64,000 nt of DNA from JADFRG01 sp046759305 (GTDB lineage: Bacteria; Chloroflexota; Anaerolineae; Anaerolineales; E44-bin32), in contig JBHIBY010000001.1 in NCBI GenBank assembly GCA_046759305.1, positions 22,221-86,220 on the forward strand. The letters run 5' to 3'. Under the pieces are notes generated by a model that was not told the origin of the DNA, made no database searches, and saw nothing but the letters and a program-made list of their open reading frames with translations. The first letter of the stretch is position 1. The number at the start of each line of letters is the position of its first letter. Below are positions 44,739 to 53,413 of the stretch, piece after piece. Made by a program: the position numbers and the translations under genes.

Positions 44739-46095
44739 TTGAACCTCCTTGCGATAATCCCTGCAGCACAAGCCGTCCAACGCGATTGGCGTCGCCGGCA
44801 CTCAAGATAACAATCACTGAGTTTGGTTTGACATTCGCCAGTAGTTCCTTCGATACATCTTCAAGATCCGCTATGTACCGAATGTCTGGGCCATCAATCT
44901 TGTTCGCTAAATCATCCGCTGAGATCCCAACGGTGGGTTCTTCGCGAGCCGCGTAAATATCGGTCACGATGACATGATCCGCGTCATTAAAGGACTCGGC
45001 CAGTGCATCGAAGAGAACCGCGGTGCGGGAATAAGTGTGCGGCTGGAAAACGGCCCAAATCTGCTCTGTACCGTAGCGCTGCCGCGCGGCCGCCAGGGTG
45101 GCCCGGATCTCGCTTGGGTGGTGGGCATAGTCATCGATGACCGTGACGCCTTCGATCTCGCCCAGAACCTCGAACCTGCGAGCCACGCCGTGGAAATCTG
45201 CCAGGGCGGCTCGGGCGGTGGCAAAATCGACTTTCAGCGCTTGCACCGCGGCGAGGGCTCCCAGGGCATTGCGTACGTTGTGCTCGCCCGGCAGCCGGAG
45301 TCGAACGAGGCCCGTTGTACGATCGCCGCGTACCGCAACGAAATCGAGGCCACCCGCGTCGTTCTCGCGTATATCGACTGCGCGCCAATCTGCCTCTTTG
45401 TTCAAGCCATATGTGATGCGCGTCAGGCCGTTTGCAGGTATCGCCGTAGCAATCGGATCGTCCGCTCCAACGATGATGATTTCCTGAACGCCAGAGGCAA
45501 ATGTCTTGAAAGCGTCTCGGTAAGTCGCGAAGCTCGGATAGTCATCGGGATGATCGTGTTCCACGTTGGTAATAACTGCGATCGCCGGGTGAAGCCCGAG
45601 AAATGCCCGATCGTACTCATCGGCTTCGATCACGAAGTGCTCTCCGCTCCCATGGCGGGAGTTGATGCCGAGATCCGTTGGCACTCCGCCTATGATGAAA
45701 CTGGGCTGCAGGCCGGCTCGGTCCAGGATCCAGGCAACCATGGCGGTCGTAGTGGTCTTGCCATGCGTGCCGCCGATAGCAACCGTTCGATAACCCTCGA
45801 CCAGCTCAGGTAGAAATGCGGGCCTTCGCATCACTCGAATCTCGTTCTCTCGGGCCGCGGCGAGCTCCACATTGGAATCCGGCACGGCGGATGAAGCCAG
45901 CACCAGATCTGAACCCGCGATCGCACCCGCGCTGTGGCCGATCGTGACTGACACGCCCGACTCTGCAAGGGCCTCGGCAAACGGGGACATTGTCAGATCC
46001 GAGCCTGACACTTGCTCACCCCGCTCTATCAAGACCCTCGCAATAGCTGACATTCCTGCTCCGCCAATTCCCACTACATGTACCTTCCGACTCAT
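44731..46095 (-). CDS. murC: UDP-N-acetylmuramate-L-alanine ligase MurC
   Basis: 454-aa ATP-dependent ligase adding L-Ala to UDP-MurNAc. The Rossmann motif GIGGAGMSAIARVL and the ATP-binding GGTHGKTTTTAMVAW are intact; EADEYDRAFLGLHP and DDYAHHPSEIRATL are family blocks in the central and C-terminal domains. ATG start overlaps the cvpA stop. No fusion to MurB is present. Confidence 0.97.
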   Translation of the reverse strand: MSRKVHVVGIGGAGMSAIARVLIERGEQVSGSDLTMSPFAEALAESGVSVTIGHSAGAIAGSDLVLASSAVPDSNVELAAARENEIRVMRRPAFLPELVEGYRTVAIGGTHGKTTTTAMVAWILDRAGLQPSFIIGGVPTDLGINSRHGSGEHFVIEADEYDRAFLGLHPAIAVITNVEHDHPDDYPSFATYRDAFKTFASGVQEIIIVGADDPIATAIPANGLTRITYGLNKEADWRAVDIRENDAGGLDFVAVRGDRTTGLVRLRLPGEHNVRNALGALAAVQALKVDFATARAALADFHGVARRFEVLGEIEGVTVIDDYAHHPSEIRATLAAARQRYGTEQIWAVFQPHTYSRTAVLFDALAESFNDADHVIVTDIYAAREEPTVGISADDLANKIDGPDIRYIADLEDVSKELLANVKPNSVIVILSAGDANRVGRLVLQGLSQGGSNA

Positions 46096-46622
46096 ACAAA
46101 AACGACGATGATGAAGACAAATACGACCCCCACCGCGAAGAACACATGCGGTATGGGCAGCAAGCTCGGCGGCAAATAAGCCATGAGTCCATCAATTTGC
46201 TCTGCAAGTTCACCTTCTGGTGCGATCACCAGGTCCGTCGTTGCATAGCCTGTCTGATGCAGATAAAACCAGATCGAACCCACAATCAAGAAACCGTTAA
46301 GCAACCCCATAAATCCGCCCAATAAGATCTCTTCAAAGCGTTCTCGCACCAACTTCGGCTGGAGCGCCTGGAGCTTCGGCGTCTGATATCCGAAAAACGC
46401 CAGCAACAGGAGAAGCCCTGACTGTACGGCAAAGACCGTCCCGAGCGGCGCCGTAGCCATCAGCGTTTGATAAGGCTGGATGTAGGTAGCCAGTATGCTG
46501 TTAAGGAACAAGCCCAACACGACCGCGCTCGTTACCAGGAGTTCCTTCGCCCAACCCCTCATGGCGCCGATGACGCCGAAGAGGATCACGAGCAGTCCGA
46601 AGAGGACAGTCAGGCTGATCAC
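46092..46622 (-). CDS. CvpA-like membrane protein
   Basis: 176 aa with four or five TM helices (VLFGLLVILFGVIGAMRGWA at the start, IPHVFFAVGVVFVFIIVVFV at the end). The N-terminal RGWAKELLVTSAVVLG recalls the CvpA/colicin-V-production family, whose role in envelope processes is unsettled. The identification is moderate. It overlaps both murG and murC by four bases, which is tight coupling. Confidence 0.6.
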   Translation of the reverse strand: MISLTVLFGLLVILFGVIGAMRGWAKELLVTSAVVLGLFLNSILATYIQPYQTLMATAPLGTVFAVQSGLLLLLAFFGYQTPKLQALQPKLVRERFEEILLGGFMGLLNGFLIVGSIWFYLHQTGYATTDLVIAPEGELAEQIDGLMAYLPPSLLPIPHVFFAVGVVFVFIIVVFV

Positions 46623-47800
46623 TTCGAGTCCCCCTCTGCTGTGTGATCAGCCGAGCTTTCGCTCGACGCACGCTCGCCCGAGGAACTCTCATCAGGGGTG
46701 CTGCGCCCCGTTGCTGACCCGGCCATGGCGGCGCGCTCCACCTCGGAAGCGATGGCTTCCGCGGCGCCTGGAGTTGCCATTCCACTCATCGCCTCCGCCA
46801 TGCCGCGCAAGCGAACGGGGTCCTGCAGCAGCCCCCGCACCGTAGGGAGCAAGTCTCGTGCCAAACTTTGATCCTCCACAACGACCGCACCGCTGTTGTC
46901 TGCCAAATATTGGGCATTCGTGGCCTGGTACCGCCACGCATGCGGGTAGGGAACCAGGATCGCAGGCAGGCCGTAGAGTGGATACTCTCCTAGCGTGGCT
47001 GCCCCGGCTCTTGAAATCACCAGATCCGCGGCAGACAGGGCAAGACCCATTTCAGAGTGGAGGTAGCTATAAGGGTGATACGCGTTCTGCAGCCGTTCTG
47101 GAAGCTCTGCCTTGACGTCCTCGACTCGTGGCCAATCGAGCTGCCCGGTTATGTGGATGACCTGGGCCATGCCCAGGACCCCGGGCAACGCCAGCCACAG
47201 AGCTTCATTAATCGAACGTGCCCCCTGACTACCGCCGAAAGCCAACACGACCATTCGTTCCGGGTCCAAGCCCAGCGCGAGGCGAGCATCTTGCGCTTCT
47301 TTGGGCACGAGCTCGGGTCTTGTGGGGTAGCCCGTTACGACGACACGCCTGCTTCCATAGTCTTGCCGAGCGGCCTCTGCAGTGACAGCCACGATATCTG
47401 AGAAGCGAGTCGTTATCTGCAATGCGAGCCCGGGTTGCAGGTCCGGAACAAAGGAGATTTTGGGTACCCCAGCGCCTGTCATCGCTACTGGAACGCCGAC
47501 ATAGCCACCCGTGAAGAGCATTGCCTCCGGGCGGTAGCTTCGCACGATACGGCGCGCAGCGCGATATCCGTTGGCCAACTGAATGACATTCCCAGGCAAA
47601 GCTTTGAATCCAACTCCATGCACTCCGGCTGCGGGAATTGCCTCGAAGGACAAACCTTCACGCGGCACGAGCTGTTCCTCCATACCGCCCCTTCCCCCGA
47701 CCCAGAGCACTTCAGCCTGCTCGCTGAGCGCGGCGACGACGGCCAAGGCGGGATACACGCCGCCGGCCGTCCCGCCTGCCGACACCAATAGGCGAAACAT
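46619..47800 (-). CDS. murG: UDP-GlcNAc transferase MurG
   Basis: 393-aa glycosyltransferase that adds GlcNAc to lipid I to give lipid II at the cytoplasmic membrane face. FRLLVSAGGTAGGVYPALAV is the N-terminal loop motif (GGTxGHxxPA with GH replaced by GV), GGSQGARSINEAL the second and SRAGAATLGEYPLYGLPAIL the third. I place the start at 47800, where the family N-terminus begins; the frame is open to 47854. A Ser/Glu-rich tail of about 35 residues is unusual. Overlaps ftsW by 89 bases. Confidence 0.92.
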   Translation of the reverse strand: MFRLLVSAGGTAGGVYPALAVVAALSEQAEVLWVGGRGGMEEQLVPREGLSFEAIPAAGVHGVGFKALPGNVIQLANGYRAARRIVRSYRPEAMLFTGGYVGVPVAMTGAGVPKISFVPDLQPGLALQITTRFSDIVAVTAEAARQDYGSRRVVVTGYPTRPELVPKEAQDARLALGLDPERMVVLAFGGSQGARSINEALWLALPGVLGMAQVIHITGQLDWPRVEDVKAELPERLQNAYHPYSYLHSEMGLALSAADLVISRAGAATLGEYPLYGLPAILVPYPHAWRYQATNAQYLADNSGAVVVEDQSLARDLLPTVRGLLQDPVRLRGMAEAMSGMATPGAAEAIASEVERAAMAGSATGRSTPDESSSGERASSESSADHTAEGDSK

Positions 47801-48902
47801 AGGCTTTCTTGGGCTTCGACTTCGCTTGACGAGACACGTTGAGCAACAATCCAACTCCCGCCATGTTTACCAGTAAGCTTGAGCCGCCGAAGCTGAACAA
47901 TGGAAGCGCATTGCCAGCAAACGGCAGCATGCCTAGCAGCACCGACATGTTCACAAACGCTTCCACACCGATCCAAAACGTAATTCCCCCTGCCAGGAGC
48001 GAGGCCAGTCGATGATCCGCCGTTGTGGCGACCTTGAAGCCACGTCTTAAAAAGGCGAGGAACAGAAGCAGGACAAATAGCGCCCCGGCTAGTCCCAATT
48101 CCTCACCCAGCACTGCATAGATGCTGTCCGTGTGCGGCGCTGGCAGCAATCCAAATTTCTCGCGGCTGGCGCCGAGGCCCCTTCCGATCAGTCCCCCGGC
48201 AAAGAATGCTTGCAACGAGTGTTGAACGTGATAGCTGGCCTCTTCAATATTCACCAACCCTGCAAGATAATCGTCCCAGCGCGCACGGCCAGTGTTGGTG
48301 AGGCGGACCAAGATGTATCCGACGAGCGCGCTGCCGGCCGCGATAGAAAGCGTTTGCGAAGCTCGACTACCCGCCAGATAAAACATCGTCAGGGCCACAA
48401 CCGCGATGGTCAACACGGCGCTCAAATCGGGCTGCAGAAGGATCAAGCCGCCTATGAGGCCAATGATCATCATGAGAGGAACGAAGCCGTAGCCCCACTC
48501 TGACAGTCGGGATCCCTTTGATTCCATCCAGACCGCCAGGTAGATGATGAGCCCCAATTTAGCCATTTCGGAGGGTTGGACGGAGGCTCCCAAGATGGCT
48601 CGGCGAGGTCCATCACCGGTGTTGATAATCAACACCACCAGCAGCGCCAGAATACAAAACCCGATGACAGGAAGCGCTAACTTCCGCAGCCAACGAATGG
48701 GGAAGGACATCGCGGCCACCAGCACGACCAATCCATACGCCAGATTGACGAGCTGGCGGCGGAAAAGCTCATTGGGATCATCATGGAGGCGCCATGAAAC
48801 ATCCCAGCTGGCGGAATAAACCATGACTAAACCAACCACGATCATCACGACTACAAGAAGCAGCAGCCAGGGATCGGTGCTTAGAAGGAATCGGCGTGTC
48901 AT
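47712..48902 (-). CDS. ftsW: Cell division SEDS protein FtsW
   Basis: 396-aa polytopic peptidoglycan polymerase. The SEDS signatures are visible: QPSEMAKLGLIIYLAVWMES, TIAVVALTMFYLAGSR, and PHTDSIYAVLGEELGLAGAL, then LLGMLPFAGNALPLFSFGGS. About ten TM helices. The last 30 residues (RRDGRRRVSRLGRRRRAQRAG-like, very basic) are read through the start of murG, so the C-terminus overlaps the next gene by 89 bases. The family assignment is certain, the extension less so. Confidence 0.94.
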   Translation of the reverse strand: MTRRFLLSTDPWLLLLVVVMIVVGLVMVYSASWDVSWRLHDDPNELFRRQLVNLAYGLVVLVAAMSFPIRWLRKLALPVIGFCILALLVVLIINTGDGPRRAILGASVQPSEMAKLGLIIYLAVWMESKGSRLSEWGYGFVPLMMIIGLIGGLILLQPDLSAVLTIAVVALTMFYLAGSRASQTLSIAAGSALVGYILVRLTNTGRARWDDYLAGLVNIEEASYHVQHSLQAFFAGGLIGRGLGASREKFGLLPAPHTDSIYAVLGEELGLAGALFVLLLFLAFLRRGFKVATTADHRLASLLAGGITFWIGVEAFVNMSVLLGMLPFAGNALPLFSFGGSSLLVNMAGVGLLLNVSRQAKSKPKKAYVSPIGVGRRDGRRRVSRLGRRRRAQRAG

Positions 48903-50266
48903 AGGCTGTTCACCAGATCCTTGAAGCGTTCGCCCCTTACCGCGAAGTCGACAAACTCGTCAAAGCTTGTTCCTCCGGGGGCAAGCAGCACCACGTCGCC
49001 CTCTTCCGCAGCCTCTGCCGCAGCGTGCACGGCCTGTTCAAGGCCGTCTGCCATATCCAGGGAATACGGACGTTCTCCAGGAGCTTTATGCATCAATTCT
49101 TGGATCATGGGCGCGCTCTCTCCGAAGAGCACCAGATGGTCAATGCGCTGCGTGATCAACGTGATCAACTCGCTCCAGTCCAGGTCCTTATCCCGGCCGC
49201 CTGCAAGCAATATGAGTGGTTCACCAAAGGACCGAATGGCAGCCACCGATCTCTCAGGCGAAGTAGCAATTGAATCGTTGTACCAATCGGCGCCTGCAAC
49301 ATTGCGAACGAACTCGAGACGGTGCTCCACGCCTGTGAAGCCTTCGACGCCGGCCAGCATCGCCTGCTGCTCAATCCCAGCTGCCCCTCCGATGGCACAC
49401 GCGGCCAGAACATTCAGTAGGTTGTGCGGACCACGGAGTTCGACTGCACCAACCGAGAATAGTTTGGATTCCTCCCCATCCATCTGAAGTCGAACCTGGC
49501 CTCCCTCGATATAGGTGCCTTCTCCCTCAAAGGGGCGGACATCAAAGCCCAATACACGTCCTTGGGCATAATTGCGCAGTCCCCATGAGCCCGAATCTCC
49601 GCGACCGAGCACGGCCGTATCGGTTTCGAGCTGGAAATTGAGGATGTTTGCTTTAGCAGCCGAATAGGCCTCCATCGTTCGGTGTCGATCCAAGTGATTC
49701 GGCGTCAGATTCAGCACAGCTGCAATCTGCGGGCTGGCGGTCATCAGCTCCAGTTGAAAGGATGAAAGCTCCATCACGATTAGGTCGTCCTGTTCAATCT
49801 CATCGAGATCTGCAATCAATGGTCGACCGATGTTCCCTCCCACCCAGGCAGTCCGTCCGGTGTTTTCAGCGGACGCGCGCGCCATTCTGCCTAAAAGCTC
49901 GGTCGTGGTGGTCTTGCCGGCGGAGCCGGTGATCCCCATCACCGGCGCTGGACTGTTTTCTAGAAACAGCTGCGAATCGTTGGCTACACGGATGCCCTGG
50001 AGACGAGCCTGCTGTGCCAGCGGCAGATCGGCGGGAATACCGCCGGAAAGGCACAACAGGTCCGCCTCATCAAGGAGTTCCTGCGGATGATCACCAAGCT
50101 CGAAATGGACCTCCAGGTCGCTTAGCTCATCTAGTGGCAATTCATCTTCTCGTTTCAAATCGCTCGCTACTACTTCCGCGCCATGTTCTGCAAGATATCG
50201 GGTGAGTGCCTTCCCTTGCCGGGCAAGACCCAAGACAACAACCCGCACACCCTCCCAACTCTCCAC
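48899..50266 (-). CDS. murD: UDP-N-acetylmuramoyl-L-alanine-D-glutamate ligase MurD
   Basis: 455 aa, adds D-Glu to UDP-MurNAc-L-Ala. The ATP-binding motif reads GITGSAGKTTTTELLGRM (usual form GTNGKTT); LNLTPNHLDRHRTMEAYSAA is the MurD family block and NDSIATSPERSVAA the later one. The stop overlaps the ftsW start by four bases. Start: ATG, 15 bases after the stop of the Lys-rich protein. Confidence 0.96.
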   Translation of the reverse strand: MESWEGVRVVVLGLARQGKALTRYLAEHGAEVVASDLKREDELPLDELSDLEVHFELGDHPQELLDEADLLCLSGGIPADLPLAQQARLQGIRVANDSQLFLENSPAPVMGITGSAGKTTTTELLGRMARASAENTGRTAWVGGNIGRPLIADLDEIEQDDLIVMELSSFQLELMTASPQIAAVLNLTPNHLDRHRTMEAYSAAKANILNFQLETDTAVLGRGDSGSWGLRNYAQGRVLGFDVRPFEGEGTYIEGGQVRLQMDGEESKLFSVGAVELRGPHNLLNVLAACAIGGAAGIEQQAMLAGVEGFTGVEHRLEFVRNVAGADWYNDSIATSPERSVAAIRSFGEPLILLAGGRDKDLDWSELITLITQRIDHLVLFGESAPMIQELMHKAPGERPYSLDMADGLEQAVHAAAEAAEEGDVVLLAPGGTSFDEFVDFAVRGERFKDLVNSL

Positions 50267-50281
50267 ATCAGCTCACGGACA

Positions 50282-50935
50282 CTAGGCTTTGGCCTTCGCC
50301 TTTGATTTCGGATTGCTGGCCCTTTTGACTCTCGAGCCGCTCTTCTTTTTTAGATAAGCCTGAGTCCGCTTCTTGGGCTTGGCCTTTTGCTTAGCCGAGG
50401 CCGATTTCGCCGCGGCGGACTTGGATTTCCTCGAGGCGGAATTTGGTTTGGTCTTTGGCTTTACCGAGGCGGAGGCAGACTTCGACTTCTTTGCCGCTTT
50501 GGCAGATGATCTAGCCTTGGGCTTGGTAGTTGATTTCACCTTTACTTTAGGTTTGGTGGTTGATCTCGCATTGGACTCGGTTTTGGTCTTCGATTTGCCA
50601 TTGGCTGACACTTTCGCCTTTGCAGCCGTTGCGGCTGACTTGGCCTTCGCTTTCGGCTTGGTCTCGGATTTTCTGCTGGCTGGTTTTTTCCGGTTTCCTT
50701 TCGCTTTCCGCTGAGTTTCTTCAACCCCAATCCAGAAATGGCCCGGCATGATCCCCTTGCTTCTCCGGATCACCACGCCGTTAGCCGCTCCCTCGTCTGT
50801 GTTGAGCATGCCGGGATGCACGAAACACAGGTTAGGCTTTTGGCCATATTTCTCGTTGTAGTACCCGGCCGCCTGCTTTACGCGGTCCTTGAGTGCAATC
50901 GGGCTGTCGTCGTACCAAAGCATTCCAATTTCCAT
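50282..50935 (-). CDS. Conserved N-terminal domain with histone-H1-like Lys/Ala-rich tail
   Basis: 217 aa. The first 75 residues form a small globular domain (EIGMLWYDDSPIALKDRVKQ and AGYYNEKYGQKPNLCFVHPG) that I know only as a recurrent uncharacterised sequence in Chloroflexota. The remaining 140 residues are low-complexity Lys, Ala, Ser and Pro repeats (KPKAKAKSAATAAKAK), like eukaryotic H1 or HctB-type bacterial tails. They should bind nucleic acid non-specifically. It sits between mraY and murD, 10 and 15 bases away, so it is cotranscribed with the wall genes. Function unknown. Confidence 0.75.
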   Translation of the reverse strand: MEIGMLWYDDSPIALKDRVKQAAGYYNEKYGQKPNLCFVHPGMLNTDEGAANGVVIRRSKGIMPGHFWIGVEETQRKAKGNRKKPASRKSETKPKAKAKSAATAAKAKVSANGKSKTKTESNARSTTKPKVKVKSTTKPKARSSAKAAKKSKSASASVKPKTKPNSASRKSKSAAAKSASAKQKAKPKKRTQAYLKKKSGSRVKRASNPKSKAKAKA

Positions 50936-50945
50936 CGCAGACTCC

Positions 50946-51941
50946 TTAGATCAATGCCAGGGCGATTCCAATTCCGGCCGCCATGAGTCCTACTAGCCAG
51001 AATCGCTGCACAATCTGGGTTTCGCTCCACCCGCTGAGTTCAAAATGGTTGTGTAACGGCGCCATTTTGAACAGTCGCCTCCCTTTGGTTAATCGAAAGT
51101 AGGCAACCTGAAGGATCACGCTGACGGTCACGGCAAACGGGATAATGGCGATGATGGGAAGCAGCGCCCACTGGCCGGTCATCAGCGAAACCACGGCCAA
51201 CGTTGCCCCAAGTGAAAGAGCTCCTGCATCCCCCATAAAGAGTTCGGCAGGATGGGCGTTGAACCACAGAAAAGCGAAAACTGCGCCGACCACGGTGAAG
51301 CAGAAGCGCACCAAGAACGTCTGTCCCTGCAGCAGTGCAATTGCCCCATAGGCCGCGAAGGCCGTAGCCGCGATCAAGCCGGCGAGTCCGTCCAGGCCAT
51401 CGGTCAGATTGACCGCATTCGTGGTTGCCACGATCACGAACGTTGCGATCGGCACGTATAAAACTCCGATCGGAACCTCTTCCGGTATGTTTGGCAAGAA
51501 GAGATCGGGTGCGTCCAAGAGAAATTTCAGTGCGAATGCCGCGCCGAGTGCCAGAGCGGTTTGAGCCAGGAATTTCCAGCGTCCCCTGAGCCCCTGCCCC
51601 CTTCGTCCACTGCGTACGCCCATCCAGTCGTCTGCGGCTCCCAGGAGCGCGAAGGCGAGCATGACCCCCAGTGGCAGCAGCACCGAGCGGCCAAGCACAT
51701 TCAGTTCGCTGACGATCGAGACCAGATTGAGCATCCCTGTGATCAGCAGGACTGGAATTACAAATAGCCATCCGCCCATGGTCGGAGTGCCCAGCTTGGT
51801 AAAGTGCCGCTGCGGGCCCTCGATGCGAATTTGCTTGCCGATCTTGAGCTGGCGCAGGACCTGTATGAAAGGCCCGCCCCAGATCACTGTGAGAAGAAAT
51901 GTGATTCCTCCAAGAGAGAGTGCAGCAGCGGCCTGGCTCAA
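50946..51941 (-). CDS. mraY: Phospho-MurNAc-pentapeptide translocase MraY
   Basis: 331-aa polytopic enzyme that forms lipid I from UDP-MurNAc-pentapeptide and undecaprenyl phosphate. Active-site sequences are GTPTMGGWLFVIPV, DDWMG, TNAVNLTDGLDGLAGLIAAT and FMGDAGALSLGA; the C-terminal MAPLHNHFELSGWSE carries the HxHFE-type motif. The start is a TTG that overlaps the murF stop (TTGA). About ten TM helices. Confidence 0.96.
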   Translation of the reverse strand: MSQAAAALSLGGITFLLTVIWGGPFIQVLRQLKIGKQIRIEGPQRHFTKLGTPTMGGWLFVIPVLLITGMLNLVSIVSELNVLGRSVLLPLGVMLAFALLGAADDWMGVRSGRRGQGLRGRWKFLAQTALALGAAFALKFLLDAPDLFLPNIPEEVPIGVLYVPIATFVIVATTNAVNLTDGLDGLAGLIAATAFAAYGAIALLQGQTFLVRFCFTVVGAVFAFLWFNAHPAELFMGDAGALSLGATLAVVSLMTGQWALLPIIAIIPFAVTVSVILQVAYFRLTKGRRLFKMAPLHNHFELSGWSETQIVQRFWLVGLMAAGIGIALALI

Positions 51942-53413
51942 TCCGATACCTCGAGCTCACTCACGATTCTGTCCATGCGGATCCCGCGCGATCCCTTAAC
52001 GAGCACAATGTCTCCGCTTCCGATCTCACGTCGCAGGTGCTCAACGGCTTGATCGCTGTCTGAGAGCGTCGTAAGCTCGGCTTCAGGTAATCCTGCGTGT
52101 ACGGCCTCTTCCCCAATCCACCGAGCACGCTCACCGACAGTAATCAGGCTTTGAGCCACTTCGGCTGCTCGAGCGCCTACCATGCGGTGGCCGCGCTCCT
52201 CAAACTCGCCGAGCTCCAGCATGTCTCCCAGAACGGCAATACGTCGGCCGTCGAGCTCTTCCAATAAATTGAGCGCAGCTATTACGGATGCTGGGGCTGC
52301 GTTATAGGTGTCGTCCAATATCAGTGACCCTCCGGGGCCATCGACCGCAACCAGACGAAGTTGGCTTTGGGTTTGGGTAAGCCCAGACAGAATCTGATCC
52401 CACGACATACCCTCGGTGAGTCCTACCGCCGCGGCGCGCAGCGCGGTGTGAACCGAATGCCGACCGAGCAGCGGGACACGTACTCTGAGGGCGTCTCCTT
52501 CATGGTGAAATTCGAATCGAACGCCGGCCAACCCCAAGCCCTCGATTTCGCCTGCCCAGAGGTCGGCCTCTGGCGAAAGCCCGTAGTAGAAAACACGCGC
52601 ATCCGTGTGCTTGGCCATCTCTCGCACCTGCGGGTCGTCGATATTGAGGATGGCTACCCCTTGAGGATCCGGTGGTAAGCTCTCCACCAGCTCTCGCTTG
52701 CCCTTAACGATGGCTTCCATGCTTCCAGCGCGCTCAAGGTGCACTTCACTGATGTTTGTGATCACGCCGACCTGCGGCTTTGCGATTTCGCTGAGCAGTG
52801 CGATCTCACCCGGTACATAAAATCCCATCTCCAGCACCGTGCGCTCATCCGTCGGGCTGATCTTCAGCACGCTTAGAGGCAGTCCTATTTCGTTGTTGAG
52901 ATTTCCCTCGTTCTTATGAGTCTGATAACGCTGCTGGAGCACTTCCGCAGCAAGCTCTTTGGTGGTGGATTTCCCAACGCTCCCTGTGATCCCGATCACC
53001 CGGAGTTCGAGTTGCTCTCGCCAGTAGCGGGCTGATGCCTGAAGAGCCTCCACAGTGTTTTCCACCCTCAGACACAGCGGAGGTTCAACGGCTTCCCACT
53101 CTGACCCGCGCCTCAGATCGATCACATGAAACTCGGGATCGACCTCATGATCGATCAGCGCTGCATTGGCGCCGCGCTCAAATGCCTCCGATAGGTGCTC
53201 GTGACCGTCTGTGCTTTCGCCGCTGATCGCCACAAAGAGCGATCCTGGGGTCACCAGCCGTGAATCGATCTCGGCATCTGAAATGATGTCCTGGTAGCCT
53301 GCCGGCCGCGCGCCAGCGATAGCCTCAATGACCGTAGCGAGGGTCAGCAAGCGCTGCTCCTCACTGGATGCGGAATCGTTGGCAGTCTTTTCCATCGTGT
53401 CGGCAGCTCTCAT
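51938..53413 (-). CDS. murF: UDP-MurNAc-tripeptide D-alanyl-D-alanine ligase MurF
   Basis: 491 aa, adds D-Ala-D-Ala to the UDP-MurNAc-tripeptide. The ATP-loop reads GITGSVGKSTTKELAAEVL; HKNEGNLNNEIGLPLSVL is the typical MurF block and LDDTYNAAPASVIAALNLLE the C-terminal one. ATGA overlap with ftsI upstream and TTGA overlap with mraY downstream. In most bacteria murE would lie between ftsI and murF; here it does not. Confidence 0.96.
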   Translation of the reverse strand: MRAADTMEKTANDSASSEEQRLLTLATVIEAIAGARPAGYQDIISDAEIDSRLVTPGSLFVAISGESTDGHEHLSEAFERGANAALIDHEVDPEFHVIDLRRGSEWEAVEPPLCLRVENTVEALQASARYWREQLELRVIGITGSVGKSTTKELAAEVLQQRYQTHKNEGNLNNEIGLPLSVLKISPTDERTVLEMGFYVPGEIALLSEIAKPQVGVITNISEVHLERAGSMEAIVKGKRELVESLPPDPQGVAILNIDDPQVREMAKHTDARVFYYGLSPEADLWAGEIEGLGLAGVRFEFHHEGDALRVRVPLLGRHSVHTALRAAAVGLTEGMSWDQILSGLTQTQSQLRLVAVDGPGGSLILDDTYNAAPASVIAALNLLEELDGRRIAVLGDMLELGEFEERGHRMVGARAAEVAQSLITVGERARWIGEEAVHAGLPEAELTTLSDSDQAVEHLRREIGSGDIVLVKGSRGIRMDRIVSELEVSD

